Positions 9,912 through 18,508 of a stretch of DNA of 64,000 nucleotides are shown here, in pieces. The notes under the pieces were generated by a model. It ran no database searches. It was not told the DNA's origin and worked only from the letters and a program-made list of their open reading frames with translations. Within the stretch, counting starts at the first letter, position 1; every line of letters begins with the position of its first letter. Source of the DNA: Bacillota bacterium (lineage in GTDB: Bacteria; Bacillota; Clostridia; Oscillospirales; Ruminococcaceae). The stretch covers positions 62,001-126,000 of the forward strand of contig JAEWAB010000003.1 in NCBI GenBank assembly GCA_023391875.1. Direction: 5' to 3'. The position numbers were made by a program, and so were the translations under genes.

Positions 9912-9939
9912 ATTATACACACTGATGCTTAAATTTCAA
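9912..9939 (-). promoter_or_regulatory. Promoter of the M23 peptidase gene
   Basis: On the minus strand TTGAAA (9934-9939), a 16-base spacer, then a perfect TATAAT (9912-9917). Transcription would start close to 9905, giving a leader of about 100 bases to ATG 9799. Confidence 0.7.
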
Positions 9940-10266
9940 GGCTTTGAAAGAGTAATATACAATTTGGTAATATAAAATTCACAGTTTTTAGAAGGCCCGA
10001 TGCTTTGTTTTATGCTATTCTGTAAAAATTGTCAGTAAATAAAGTAAAGGGCTATTTAATTTCTATGGGCAATACTGTAAAAAAAGTCCACGGTTGTATT
10101 ATTCCATTAACGCTTGGTAATTTTCATGGAAGATTTTACATAGGCCTTGCGTCCGATGCTGTGGTGAGAGCATGGCCCAAACGAGTAAACAAAGCCCCCC
10201 TGTTTCCGACAGAAAAACAGTCTCATTCACAGAATATGCTCAAATAATGTAAAATGACACAAAAGA
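9940..10266. other. Intergenic stretch without recognised gene
   Basis: AT-rich spacer between the M23 promoter and the terminator of the amino-acid transporter. A plus-strand frame at 10029-10247 has no family resemblance and no convincing ribosome site, so I do not call it. Confidence 0.5.
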
Positions 10267-10295
10267 CGGGTACGCATTGTATCATAGCGTACCCG
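10267..10295 (-). terminator. Terminator of the amino-acid ABC transporter operon
   Basis: CGGGTACGC (10267-10275) and GCGTACCCG (10287-10295) are exact reverse complements around an 11-base loop. The minus strand continues TCTTTTGTGTCATTTT, a T-rich tail. Confidence 0.75.
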
Positions 10296-10350
10296 CCCCT
10301 GTTGTATCGGCCCATCGCGAACGCATGCCTCGCGCCGGCTACTATATCCT

Positions 10351-11059
<709 letters not shown>

Positions 11060-11073
<14 letters not shown>

Positions 11074-11746
11074 CCTTTGCAAGCCTCCTTTCCAAGCGCT
11101 TTTGCAGTGCGGTCATGCCGACAACCATGATAAGATAGGTACCCGCCGCAATAAACAGCGGCAGGCCGTTAAAGGTTCTGCCCTTAATCAGGTCGGCCGA
11201 CTTGGTGAGCTCCTGCACCCCGATATATCCGGCCACCGAGGTCTCCTTCAGCAGCACGATAAATTCGTTAAACAATGCAGGCAAGATATTTTTTACTGCC
11301 TGCGGCAGGATGATGAGTGTCATCGTCATGTTGCCGTTCAGCCCAAGGCTGCGCCCCGCCTCCGACTGTCCTTTATCCACCGAAAGGATGCCCGCACGGA
11401 TGATCTCCGCCACATAGGCGCCGGAGTTAATGCCGAAAGCCAGCATGGCAATTGGAATACCGTTGCTTACCGACGCAAAAATAACGGTGTACATGATGAG
11501 TATCTGTATGAGCGTAGGGGTTCCGCGTATAACGGTAATATACAGGTCGCACAGCTTATCAAGCAGCCATAGCTTTTTATTCCCTGCGGCATAATACTTT
11601 ATAATCGCAACGATAAGGCCAATCAGCGTTCCGATAGCTACAGCCACCAGCGAAATCAGAATGGTGTTACCGACGCCCTCAAGATACATCTGCCAACGGT
11701 TTTCGGCTACAACGGCATTGTATAAATCACTAAGAAATTTCTCCAT
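11060..11746 (-). CDS. Polar amino-acid ABC transporter permease
   Basis: A 228-residue permease of the His/Glu/Gln/Arg uptake family. Several membrane helices are evident, and the coupling motif QSEAGRSLGLNGNMTMTLIILPQAVKNILP contacts the ATPase. Start placed at ATG 11746 (MEKFLSDLYN) because the upstream extension to 11893 is not membrane-like and crosses an intercistronic hairpin. The ribosome site is weak (AGG, about 5 bases away). Only one permease is present, so the channel is probably a homodimer. Confidence 0.92.
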
Positions 11747-11878
11747 AAAAACCTGTGCCTTTCCGGCTTCGCCGCGCTCTGAGCCGGGGCCATGCAAAAG
11801 CCACCGCGTAAAACAACGCGCATCCGCCTGATGATGGTGGGGTAATGTGCTAAGGGGTGTGTCGGTTATAAAACAAGC

Positions 11879-11908
11879 CATAGCAGGCATCACACAATGC
11901 CTGCTATG
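11879..11908 (-). terminator. Intercistronic hairpin between binding protein and permease
   Basis: CATAGCAGGCAT (11879-11890) and ATGCCTGCTATG (11897-11908) are exact 12-base arms around a 6-base loop, followed on the minus strand by GGCTTGTTTTAT. Such a partial terminator or mRNA-stabilising hairpin commonly raises binding-protein expression over permease and ATPase. Confidence 0.7.
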
Positions 11909-11943
11909 TACTTATGACTTGTTAAAACTGTCAGAAAAGGCGG

Positions 11944-12702
11944 TTAGGCCTGCTCCATATGATTTACAATCAGGCTGTCGATGGTGCCGTCGGCAATCAG
12001 CTTATCAATGGTCTTGTTTACGGCGTCGAGCAGGTCCTTCTGATTCTTGGCAACGGCTACGGCATAGCTTTCCTGAGTAAGCTCCTCGGGCAGCACCTCA
12101 AGTGCACCGTTAGAGTTTGCGGCAATCTTCTCGGCGGGCAGCTTATCGATAATTACAGCGTCGCATTTGCCGCTCTGCAGGGCGGAGCCGGCCTCTACGC
12201 CGCTCTTAAAGCGCAGCACCTCTTTAGCCTGTACATCGTCAGTGGCATAGAAGTCGCCGGTGGTGCCTTCCTGTACCGCGATGGTGAGGCCGTCCAGCTT
12301 ATCGGAGGTAACGCCGCTACCGGCCTTGATGATTACATACTGCGAGCTTTTTACATATTCTTTCGAGAAGTCTACCTGCTCAAGTCTCTCAGGCTTAATG
12401 GTCATGCCTGCTAGGACAACGTCACCCTTGCCGGACTTTAAGGCGTCAATCAGCAGGTCAAAGTTCATGTCTACAACCTCAAGCTCTACGCCAAGGTCGT
12501 CGGCGATTGCCTGTGCAACCTCAATATCCACACCTGTGGGCTTGTTGTCCTTTATGTACTCAAAGGGAGGGAACGCCGCGTTGGTGAGCATCACCAGTTT
12601 GCCGGTCTTCTTAATCTGGTCCAGCCTATTTGCACCTGCGCAGCCCCCAAGCAGCAGGGTAAACGAAAGAACAAACGCTAAAACGAGTGCAATCTTTTTC
12701 AT
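11944..12702 (-). CDS. Polar amino-acid ABC transporter substrate-binding lipoprotein
   Basis: A 252-residue family-3 solute-binding protein. The signal peptide ends in a lipobox (LLLGGC, Cys about 21), so the mature protein is lipid-anchored to the outer face of the membrane. The body has family-3 motifs: FPPFEYIKDNKPTGVDIEVAQAIAD, LIDALKSGKGDVVLAGMTI and SGKCDAVIIDK. The ligand is a polar or small amino acid; exact specificity cannot be read. First gene of the three-gene importer, with GAGGAGAGAG before ATG 12702 and a clear promoter upstream. Confidence 0.95.
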   Translation of the reverse strand: MKKIALVLAFVLSFTLLLGGCAGANRLDQIKKTGKLVMLTNAAFPPFEYIKDNKPTGVDIEVAQAIADDLGVELEVVDMNFDLLIDALKSGKGDVVLAGMTIKPERLEQVDFSKEYVKSSQYVIIKAGSGVTSDKLDGLTIAVQEGTTGDFYATDDVQAKEVLRFKSGVEAGSALQSGKCDAVIIDKLPAEKIAANSNGALEVLPEELTQESYAVAVAKNQKDLLDAVNKTIDKLIADGTIDSLIVNHMEQA

Positions 12703-12750
12703 TTAAACTCTCTCCTCATCAAAAATTATAATCTGATTGCTATGGGTATT

Positions 12751-12778
12751 ATTATAAACCTTTTTTCTGTGAAATCAA
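12751..12778 (-). promoter_or_regulatory. Promoter of the amino-acid importer operon
   Basis: On the minus strand TTGATT (12773-12778), a 16-base spacer and TATAAT (12751-12756). It lies about 50 bases before the start of the binding-protein gene. Confidence 0.6.
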
Positions 12779-12814
12779 TAGTTTCGTGATAAAATATTCA
12801 TATTTTTATTATAT

Positions 12815-13708
12815 TTATGCATCGTGTACAGGCGGGTACACCTTAACAAGAAGATTTTGCATATCTTCATAAAGGCCGCATTGTATATTTATACGTTTCT
12901 TTGTAATTTCATTCGTAAATGTCACCCTGCCGCAATGCAGCGCCTGCCGCTCGATATCGGCGAGATCGCCGCCGTACATCCTATCCCCCGCAAGCGGGTG
13001 GCCGATATGCGCCATATGCACGCGTATCTGGTGCGTGCGGCCCGTTTCGAGGGTAAGCGAAAGCAGCGTATACCCGCCCCCACGCGCAAGCACCCTGTAG
13101 TGTGTGACGGCGCGCTGCCCGTCGGGGCTGACAATACGCATCTGCCGCTCGGGCGCCAAACGCTTAATGGGCGCGTCAATGGTGCCTTCCTCGGTCTCTA
13201 TCTCGCCGCAGGCTATCGCCGTATACTCTTTTTTTATCTTGCCGGAAAGCGCGTTTGCTATATGCTGGTGCTTTGCCACCACTACCAGCCCCGAGGTATC
13301 GCGGTCTAGGCGGTTGACGGCGCGAAACACCAGCGACTCTCCCCTTTGCAGGCAGCGCGCGGCAAACGCGTTAGCAAGGGTGCCCGTCTGGTGCTTTTTT
13401 GATTCATGCACCGGCATCCCGCTGGGCTTATTAAACACCACAACGTCGTCGTCCTCATAGGCAACCTCCACGGGCAGGTCGACGCTCGGGAGGGACTTCA
13501 TCGTATCGTCGGGTATATTTATACATAAGCGGTCGCCGGCCCCCACCCGCGCCACCACGAACTGAGGGGTGCCGTTTATCGTCAAAAGCCCCAGTTCCTT
13601 GCGCAAGGTGGTGAGGGTACGGCTGGAATAGCCCAGCACGCCGCGCAGGTAATCACAGGCGCGGATATTGTGGTAGCCCTCCTGCACGATGTATTCGATG
13701 GTACGCAC
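12815..13708 (-). CDS. RluA-family rRNA/tRNA pseudouridine synthase
   Basis: The 297 residues have an N-terminal S4-like region, then the catalytic domain with the aspartate motif FRAVNRLDRDTSGLVVVAK (about residues 128-146), ETGRTHQIRVHMAHIGHPLAGD and the C-terminal LHCGRVTFT. RluA-family enzymes isomerise uridine to pseudouridine in 23S rRNA or tRNA; the target (RluD-like 23S or another site) cannot be fixed here. GTG start at 13708, with GGGGAGG 8 bases upstream. Confidence 0.92.
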   Translation of the reverse strand: MRTIEYIVQEGYHNIRACDYLRGVLGYSSRTLTTLRKELGLLTINGTPQFVVARVGAGDRLCINIPDDTMKSLPSVDLPVEVAYEDDDVVVFNKPSGMPVHESKKHQTGTLANAFAARCLQRGESLVFRAVNRLDRDTSGLVVVAKHQHIANALSGKIKKEYTAIACGEIETEEGTIDAPIKRLAPERQMRIVSPDGQRAVTHYRVLARGGGYTLLSLTLETGRTHQIRVHMAHIGHPLAGDRMYGGDLADIERQALHCGRVTFTNEITKKRINIQCGLYEDMQNLLVKVYPPVHDA

Positions 13709-13744
13709 CTGTGATTCCTCCCCATCTTAGTGTTGGCACAAAAA

Positions 13745-13783
13745 GTGCATGAGCCTGCAAAAACTTCTGTCAGGCTCATGCAC
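13745..13783 (-). terminator. Terminator of ilvE
   Basis: Exact 13-base arms (13745-13757, 13771-13783) followed on the minus strand by TTTTTGTG. It lies 24 bases past the ilvE stop. Confidence 0.9.
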
Positions 13784-13806
13784 CATATTGATTTACACGG
13801 ACGAAC

Positions 13807-14877
13807 CTATTTTACCTCTACGGTCCAGCCAAACGGATCGGCAAGCTTGCCCCACTGGATGCCGGTGAGGGTATCGTACAGCTTCTGCGAAACAGCGCCG
13901 ATCTTGCCGTCGTTGATGATCATAATCTTGTCGTTGTATTTTAAATGACCGACGGGAGAGATGACCGCCGCGGTGCCGGAACCGAACACCTCTTTGAGCT
14001 CGCCCTTTGCATGCGCCTCGGCGATCTCATCAACCGAGATGCGGCGCTCGGAAACCTTCATGCCCCAAGACCTTGCAATCTCCAGCACCGACATGCGCGT
14101 AATGCCCGGCAGGATGCTGCCGTTAAGCATGGGGGTAACCAGCTCATCGCCGATGACAAAGAAGATGTTCATGGCACCTACTTCTTCGATATACTTGCGC
14201 TCGATGCCGTCCAGCCACAGCACCTGAGAATACTTCTGCTCCTCCGCCTCGGCCTGCCCCTTGAGGGAGGCCGCGTAGTTACCCGCTGTCTTGGCAAAGC
14301 CGATGCCGCCCTTTACGGCTCTGACGTAGGTCGACTCCACATAGATGTCGATGGGGTTTAAGCCGCCCGGATAGTATGCGCCGACCGGGGAAAGGATGAT
14401 GATAAACATGTACTGGTGCGCGGGGTGCACGCCGAGGTGCGGGTCTATCGATATAATAAAGGGACGGATGTATAGCGAGGTACCCTCGGCGGTAGGAATC
14501 CAGTCCTTTTCAATCTTCAGCAATTCTATGAGCGCTTCCAGCGCAAAGGCCTCGTCAATCTTCGGGATAACCATGCGCTCGTTGGAGAGGTTTAGGCGTT
14601 TAAAGTTCTGGTCTGGGCGAAACAGCTGAATTTTGCCGTCGGCGGTTTTATAGGCCTTTAACCCCTCAAAAACCTCCTGCCCGTAATGCAGACACATGGC
14701 GGAAGGGTCCAGCGCAATGGGTGCGTAGGGGACTATGCGCGCGTCGTGCCAGCCTTTACCCGTTTCGTAGTTCATGATGAACATGTGGTCTGTAAAGTAC
14801 TTTCCGAAGCTAAGCTTGGACTGATCCTGCGGCTTCTCCTTCAGGGTCTTTGCAAGGCTTACCTCTATTTTGGACAT
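13807..14877 (-). CDS. ilvE: Branched-chain amino-acid aminotransferase
   Basis: A 356-residue fold-type IV PLP enzyme. It interconverts leucine, isoleucine or valine with their 2-oxo acids, using 2-oxoglutarate/glutamate. Diagnostic segments include ALDPSAMCLHYGQEVFEGLKAY, the PLP-lysine region GGIGFAKTAGNYAASLKGQA and GSGTAAVISPVGHL, which point to the longer (BCAT2-like) subgroup. Start is ATG 14877, with AAGGAG five bases upstream; the extension to 15018 crosses the promoter and is not coding. Monocistronic. Confidence 0.95.
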   Translation of the reverse strand: MSKIEVSLAKTLKEKPQDQSKLSFGKYFTDHMFIMNYETGKGWHDARIVPYAPIALDPSAMCLHYGQEVFEGLKAYKTADGKIQLFRPDQNFKRLNLSNERMVIPKIDEAFALEALIELLKIEKDWIPTAEGTSLYIRPFIISIDPHLGVHPAHQYMFIIILSPVGAYYPGGLNPIDIYVESTYVRAVKGGIGFAKTAGNYAASLKGQAEAEEQKYSQVLWLDGIERKYIEEVGAMNIFFVIGDELVTPMLNGSILPGITRMSVLEIARSWGMKVSERRISVDEIAEAHAKGELKEVFGSGTAAVISPVGHLKYNDKIMIINDGKIGAVSQKLYDTLTGIQWGKLADPFGWTVEVK

Positions 14878-14952
14878 GCAAACTCCTTCTTCCCGATATG
14901 TGCTTTTTAAATCCGTCGTTAAAAAGCCCCATGTCTTATATATATTTATTAA

Positions 14953-14981
14953 ATTATAGCAGAACTCTACCATATTTTCAA
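14953..14981 (-). promoter_or_regulatory. Promoter of ilvE
   Basis: On the minus strand TTGAAA (14976-14981), exactly 17 bases, then TATAAT (14953-14958). The leader is about 70 bases and has no T-box-like sequence. Confidence 0.75.
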
Positions 14982-15051
14982 CGCAGGCTTTTTCACATTC
15001 GACAAAACCTGTGCACATCCTACAGTTTATGCGGTAGAGCGCACGTAATAA

Positions 15052-15080
15052 TTGACAACCGTATTAAAATATAGTATGAT
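15052..15080 (+). promoter_or_regulatory. Strong promoter of the SBP-YesM-YesN operon
   Basis: A perfect TTGACA (15052-15057), 17-base spacer and TATGAT (15075-15080). It is divergent from the ilvE promoter about 75 bases away and gives a leader of roughly 100-130 bases. Confidence 0.75.
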
Positions 15081-15191
15081 AAAGTGGCTGTAATTGGTTA
15101 TATTTGCTAAAGATTGTTTTTGCATACCTGCACGCCGCCCAAGGGAGTAAATGCTTTTTATCACAACCGGGGTTTTCCCCGGTAAAGCGTT

Positions 15192-16580
15192 ATGCCGCGG
15201 CATTCTGCGGGGAGGTGCTGTTTTACGAAAAAGTATGGCTGGTTGATGCTGTTTTTAATCTCTATATTATCGGTTACCCTCTTTGCCGTGTGGCTGTCGA
15301 ACCGTGATACGGCCACGACAATGCAGCAGCAGGAGACGGCTTTGTCTGCCCCGGTGGAGCTTGTTTTTATGAACAGCTGGGGCGGCGTAGATGGAAAAGC
15401 CAACGCGCTCCAACAGCTTTTAAATGAGTTTATGAGACAAAACCCCGATATCGTCGTTAAAAACGAGGCGATTTACGGCGACGAGTTTCTGCCCACCATC
15501 AAAACAAGGTTTGCGCTCGGTAACGAGCCGGATGTTTTCGGGCTGTGGCCCGGTTCGGATATCCGTAGCCTTATCGCAGCGGGCAAGGTGGCGGACTTAA
15601 CGTCTTTGCTGGATACCTCCCCCTCTTTAAAGAGGTCCTTCAACCAAAGGATGTGGCAGTACGTGACGGCAGACGGCCGCATCTACGGGCTGCCGGTGGA
15701 GGTTATCTTTGAGGCGCTCTTTTATAATACGGGGATGTTTAGTTACTACGATATTAAAGTACCCACGACCTATGATGAGTTGTTGACGGCGGTAAAGGCC
15801 TTTCGCGCCCACGGCATCGTGCCCATCGCATACAACAGCGAGGCGGAGGGCAGCTACCTGTATCAGAACCTCGTGATGATGCTGGGCGGCAAGCTGGGCG
15901 TCGAGCACCCGTTCACCGACGGGAAGGTAAGCCCCTGTTATATCGACGCCATGTATAAGATGCGGGAGCTTTACGACCTCGGCGCCTTCCCGCAGGATTA
16001 CCTGTCACTGACCAGCGAGGAGCGCAACAACCTGTTCATCAACAAAAACGCCGCGATGATTGTGCAGGGCTCCTGGTTTATCAGCAACTTTGTTTCCGAT
16101 TCCACGGTGGATATGACCACCTTCCCAATACTTACGGGCGAAGACCCCGAGCGCCCCAGCATCGTGTACGGCATGGGCTGCGGCATCTTCTCGGCGAGCA
16201 AAAAGGCCATGGATGACAGTAAAAAGCAGGACGCGGCGCTGAGGCTTCTGCTCTTTCTCGCTTCCAAAGAAACGGCGGCAACCCTGGCGAAGGATACCGG
16301 GATGATCAGCAATGTGGACATCGCGAGTTACCACGTAGCCTACAATCAGCTCACCCAAAAAGGGCTTTCGTACATCCTGTCTTCCAGGGCGCTCATCGGC
16401 CCGCCGGACAGCTTTATCTCCCGCTCGGTCTGGGAGAGCGTCATCATCGAGCAGTTCCCTTATATGCTCGAGAAAAAGATAAGCCCGGAGGAACTTTGGC
16501 AAACAGCCATCGCAAGCGGCGCTCAGGAGCAGCTTCCTCAGCCGAAGCCACCTGCGGTGCAGTATAAAAAAGACAACTGA
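15192..16580 (+). CDS. Extracellular solute-binding protein linked to a YesMN two-component system
   Basis: A family-1 (carbohydrate) binding protein of up to 462 residues: one N-terminal membrane helix without a lipobox (YGWLMLFLISILSVTLFAVW), then a binding-protein fold with VFMNSWGG, NEPDVFGLWPGSDI, YGLPVEVIFEALFYNTGMF and FINKNAAMIVQGSW. Because it is cotranscribed with a histidine kinase and regulator, it probably presents a sugar signal to the kinase rather than feeding a transporter; this is inference from gene order. The start is uncertain: ATG 15192 has no ribosome site, while GGGGAGG at 15209-15215 sits 9 bases before an in-frame ACG (15225) that would give the ideal signal anchor (M)KKYGWLM. 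Confidence 0.85.
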   Translation: MPRHSAGRCCFTKKYGWLMLFLISILSVTLFAVWLSNRDTATTMQQQETALSAPVELVFMNSWGGVDGKANALQQLLNEFMRQNPDIVVKNEAIYGDEFLPTIKTRFALGNEPDVFGLWPGSDIRSLIAAGKVADLTSLLDTSPSLKRSFNQRMWQYVTADGRIYGLPVEVIFEALFYNTGMFSYYDIKVPTTYDELLTAVKAFRAHGIVPIAYNSEAEGSYLYQNLVMMLGGKLGVEHPFTDGKVSPCYIDAMYKMRELYDLGAFPQDYLSLTSEERNNLFINKNAAMIVQGSWFISNFVSDSTVDMTTFPILTGEDPERPSIVYGMGCGIFSASKKAMDDSKKQDAALRLLLFLASKETAATLAKDTGMISNVDIASYHVAYNQLTQKGLSYILSSRALIGPPDSFISRSVWESVIIEQFPYMLEKKISPEELWQTAIASGAQEQLPQPKPPAVQYKKDN

Positions 16581-16596
16581 AAGGCTGGCGGTCGCT

Positions 16597-18495
16597 ATGG
16601 CAAGTTTACCCCATGCACTGCACGCCGCCGCAGACGCGGTAAAAAAGCCGCTGCGCGCGCTGCGCAGGCTTTATTCAAACCTGCCCATCGCAGTAAAGCT
16701 GGTGATGGTGCTCAATATCATCATCCTCATCCCGCTTATTACCATCAGCTATATCAGCTACAACAACACCGAGGAGGCGCTTAAAACCAAGTCGGTACAG
16801 TACTCGCAGGATATCCTGCAGATGGCGCAGCTTCGCTTAAACGATTGCTTGTCCAATATGGTGGATATCTCCAACGACCTGCTTTCGGATGAGCGGATAT
16901 ATAAAACCATCGACACCCTGAGCGGTAGCGGTGATTGGCTTGCGTATTACGAAAATGAGCTGCGGATCGGCAGCATCATCAAAAACATGATTGCTACCCG
17001 CGACGGTACGCAGGCCATCGGGATATTCCCCTTGGGCGGCTATGAGTTTACCGCAAATGACAACAGCGGGCGGGAAAACCTCAAAACCATCTTCAGCGAT
17101 GACCCCCTGCTCTACCAGAAGGTATGCGGCCGGGCACGCGCGATGGGCGGCTCGCCCACCTGGGTGCTGGACGCGCAGGACGGCAATGTCAGGCGTATCT
17201 TCTTAGCACGCACCATGTATAACCACGACACCTACCTTGAAACCGGCGTGCTGGTGATACTGGTAAACCCCGATTATCTGGGCGTTGCGTTTGACGGCTT
17301 GGCGAGCAGCGATGTACAGAATATCGAGCTGGTGTCGGACAACAACATCGTACTCGGGAAGCTCGAAGCGCCCGTGAACACGCGTCCAGCCTACGGGCAG
17401 ATGCGTGGGCGCGGCTGGTATGTGGACGACGAGCAGCGGCGGCTGATCTCCTATGTCACCACCGAGGGCCTCGGGTGGCAGGTGGTTTCGTACATATCGC
17501 TTGGGAGCCTTTACGCCGATGTATACCAGATACGGCGCACGATTGTTATTGCTTGTGTTATCGCCGTTGTGGTGATGTCGCTGATTGGGCTGCTCATGTC
17601 GGTGGATATTCTGTCGCCGATCAGCAGGCTGGTATCGGGCATGGAGCGGCTGCAGCGCGGTGAGAACGATGTGGTGATCACGCTTGACCGCAAGGACGAA
17701 ATCGGCTTTATGGGCGACGCGTTCAACCGCATGGTAACCGAGATCTCGGCGCTGGAAAAATGGGTGTACCGCGAACAGCTCACGCGCAAGGAGGCCGAGC
17801 TGAAGGCATTGCAGTCGCAGATCAACCCGCATTTTCTGTTTAACACGTTGGAAACCGTCAACTGGATGGCGATACTCAACGACGTACCCGAGATCAGCAA
17901 AACCATCACGGCGCTTTCCTCGCTCATGGAGGCAAGCATCATGCGCGGCGACGTGTATATCCCCCTCGGCGAGGAGCTTACCTACATCGATAACTTCATC
18001 TACATCCTCACCAAGCGCTTTGAGGACAGGCTTGTGGTGATTAAGCAGGTAAACCCCGCCGCACTGCAGGTAATCGTGCCGAAGCTGCTGGTGCAGCCAC
18101 TGGTGGAGAACGCTGTTTACCACGGCATTGAGAATAACCGCGGCAAAGGCCGTATTCTCATCAGCGCACAGATGGACGATACCGCACTTAAGATTGCCGT
18201 GGAGGACAACGGCGCTGGCATCGGCGAAGAAGAGCTTGCAGAGATTAACGCGCAGCTTGCGGAGGACGACAACACCTATTTTCAGCCGGAAAACAAGCCT
18301 CGGCGCAAGGGTGTGGGCTTAAACAACGTCAACCGCCGAATCAAACTATATTACGGCCCGGAATACGGGCTGAGGATAGAGAGCAAAAAAGGTGAATACA
18401 CGCGCATTCTTGTAAGAATTCCGCTCACGGGCCCCGAACGTCGTCCGGCGGCCGCGCGGGAACAGATAAACCCTGAAACGGCAGCCAGCCGATGA
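16597..18495 (+). CDS. YesM-type sensor histidine kinase
   Basis: A 632-residue membrane kinase. One helix lies at about residues 34-56, a large extracytoplasmic sensor (about 57-308) follows, then a second helix (about 310-335), a HAMP linker (LSPISRLVSGMERLQRGEND), the His_kinase domain with the phospho-acceptor in QINPHFLFNTLETVNW (His about 412) and a C-terminal HATPase (VEDNGAGIGEEEL, GVGLNNVNRRIKLYYG). This architecture is typical of Firmicutes kinases controlling sugar and polysaccharide uptake. It starts 16 bases after the binding-protein gene; the RR ribosome site overlaps its stop. Confidence 0.95.
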   Translation: MASLPHALHAAADAVKKPLRALRRLYSNLPIAVKLVMVLNIIILIPLITISYISYNNTEEALKTKSVQYSQDILQMAQLRLNDCLSNMVDISNDLLSDERIYKTIDTLSGSGDWLAYYENELRIGSIIKNMIATRDGTQAIGIFPLGGYEFTANDNSGRENLKTIFSDDPLLYQKVCGRARAMGGSPTWVLDAQDGNVRRIFLARTMYNHDTYLETGVLVILVNPDYLGVAFDGLASSDVQNIELVSDNNIVLGKLEAPVNTRPAYGQMRGRGWYVDDEQRRLISYVTTEGLGWQVVSYISLGSLYADVYQIRRTIVIACVIAVVVMSLIGLLMSVDILSPISRLVSGMERLQRGENDVVITLDRKDEIGFMGDAFNRMVTEISALEKWVYREQLTRKEAELKALQSQINPHFLFNTLETVNWMAILNDVPEISKTITALSSLMEASIMRGDVYIPLGEELTYIDNFIYILTKRFEDRLVVIKQVNPAALQVIVPKLLVQPLVENAVYHGIENNRGKGRILISAQMDDTALKIAVEDNGAGIGEEELAEINAQLAEDDNTYFQPENKPRRKGVGLNNVNRRIKLYYGPEYGLRIESKKGEYTRILVRIPLTGPERRPAAAREQINPETAASR

Positions 18496-18508
18496 AAGGA
18501 CTTTGGGA

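Noticed and set aside
10029..10247. 72-codon plus-strand frame in the spacer after the M23 gene
   Set aside because: No ribosome site, no recognisable composition or family, and unlike the local codon use.
17203..18123. 306-codon minus-strand frame inside the YesM kinase
   Set aside because: Antisense shadow; rich in H/Q/R as expected from reversed GC-rich coding DNA.
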